Below the pieces are notes generated by a model. It saw only the letters and a list, made by a program, of their open reading frames with translations, ran no database searches and was not told where the DNA came from. A stretch of 14,938 nt of DNA from contig PWUC01000228.1 of NCBI GenBank assembly GCA_003562655.1, forward strand, positions 1-14,938, written 5' to 3'. A program made the translations under genes and the position numbers. Below, piece by piece: positions 14,881 through 14,938 of this stretch. Numbering within the stretch: the stretch's first letter is position 1; each line of letters begins with the position of its first letter. The DNA is from Clostridia bacterium. GTDB lineage: Bacteria; Bacillota_E; SLMV01; PUMD01.

Positions 14881-14938
14881 ATGCAGGTCATGGAAGCCAT
14901 CGAATCCAGAAGAAGCGTCCGGAGCTTCAAACCGGCCC
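14881..14938 (+). CDS. Nitroreductase-family protein, N-terminal fragment
   Basis: Only the first 19 codons are inside the window; the gene runs off the end. The residues MEAIESRRSVRSFKP match the N-terminal signature of the nitroreductase family (EAI.SRRS.R.F..), flavin (FMN)-dependent oxidoreductases using NAD(P)H. ATG 14881 follows AGGGGAGG by 7 nt, which is ideal; a second in-frame ATG at 14890 is less well placed. Subfamily and function cannot be judged from this fragment. Confidence 0.8.
   Translation, partial: MQVMEAIESRRSVRSFKPA

Noticed and set aside
1..14938. CRISPR arrays, tRNA/rRNA genes, insertion sequences, phage genes
   Set aside because: I saw no regularly spaced repeats, no cloverleaf or rRNA sequence, and no transposase or integrase motifs in any frame.

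Overview
This is a GC-rich window (roughly 60% or more by eye) of ordinary bacterial chromosome, with 12 complete protein-coding genes and the first 19 codons of a thirteenth. I see no rRNA, tRNA, CRISPR array, transposase or phage gene. Several features suggest a high-GC Gram-positive (Firmicutes-type) bacterium: strong GGAGG-type ribosome binding sites, frequent GTG/TTG starts, a secreted subtilisin with a KP-43-like C-terminal domain, a surface HtrA-like protease, and a short PilX/PilV/PilW-type pseudopilin operon. This is inference; no marker gene fixes the taxonomy.

Layout. (1) 9-1999, plus strand: a tight ABC-2 export operon (ATPase, six-helix permease) ending in a small UPF0145/YbjQ-family protein. 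(2) 2263-3674, minus strand: a class I SAM-dependent methyltransferase and, upstream of it, a zinc-dependent nucleoside/base deaminase. (3) 3958-5118, plus strand and divergent from the deaminase: a Nudix-HD fusion protein. The divergent spacer carries two AT-rich dyads. (4) 5201-8491, minus strand: a metal-dependent amidohydrolase and, downstream of it, an HtrA-type serine protease with a lipoprotein-like signal peptide. In the protease two near-identical ~143-residue domains (456-bp period) stand where PDZ domains normally sit. (5) 8882-11446, plus strand: a large secreted subtilisin-like (S8) protease, followed by a strong 12-bp hairpin at the convergent junction. (6) 14366-11600, minus strand: three overlapping or closely spaced pseudopilin genes (PilX-like, PilV-like, PilW-like). 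(7) 14881 to the end, plus strand: the start of a nitroreductase-family gene.

How it fits together. Regions 4-6 are mostly envelope and extracellular functions: a surface protease, a secreted protease and minor pseudopilins for a type II/IV-like pseudopilus whose ATPase, platform protein and peptidase are elsewhere. The deaminase and the Nudix-HD protein are divergent neighbours with nucleotide-type chemistries and may share control from the spacer. Several starts were moved downstream from the longest open frame because a Shine-Dalgarno sequence sits at proper distance from an internal start; each entry says so. The most distinctive items are the HtrA protein with duplicated non-PDZ domains, the Nudix-HD/deaminase pair, the PilW-like protein with a large post-hinge extension, and a possible sigma-D/sigma-28-type promoter ahead of the pseudopilin operon. 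I found no clear candidate for a wholly new system.
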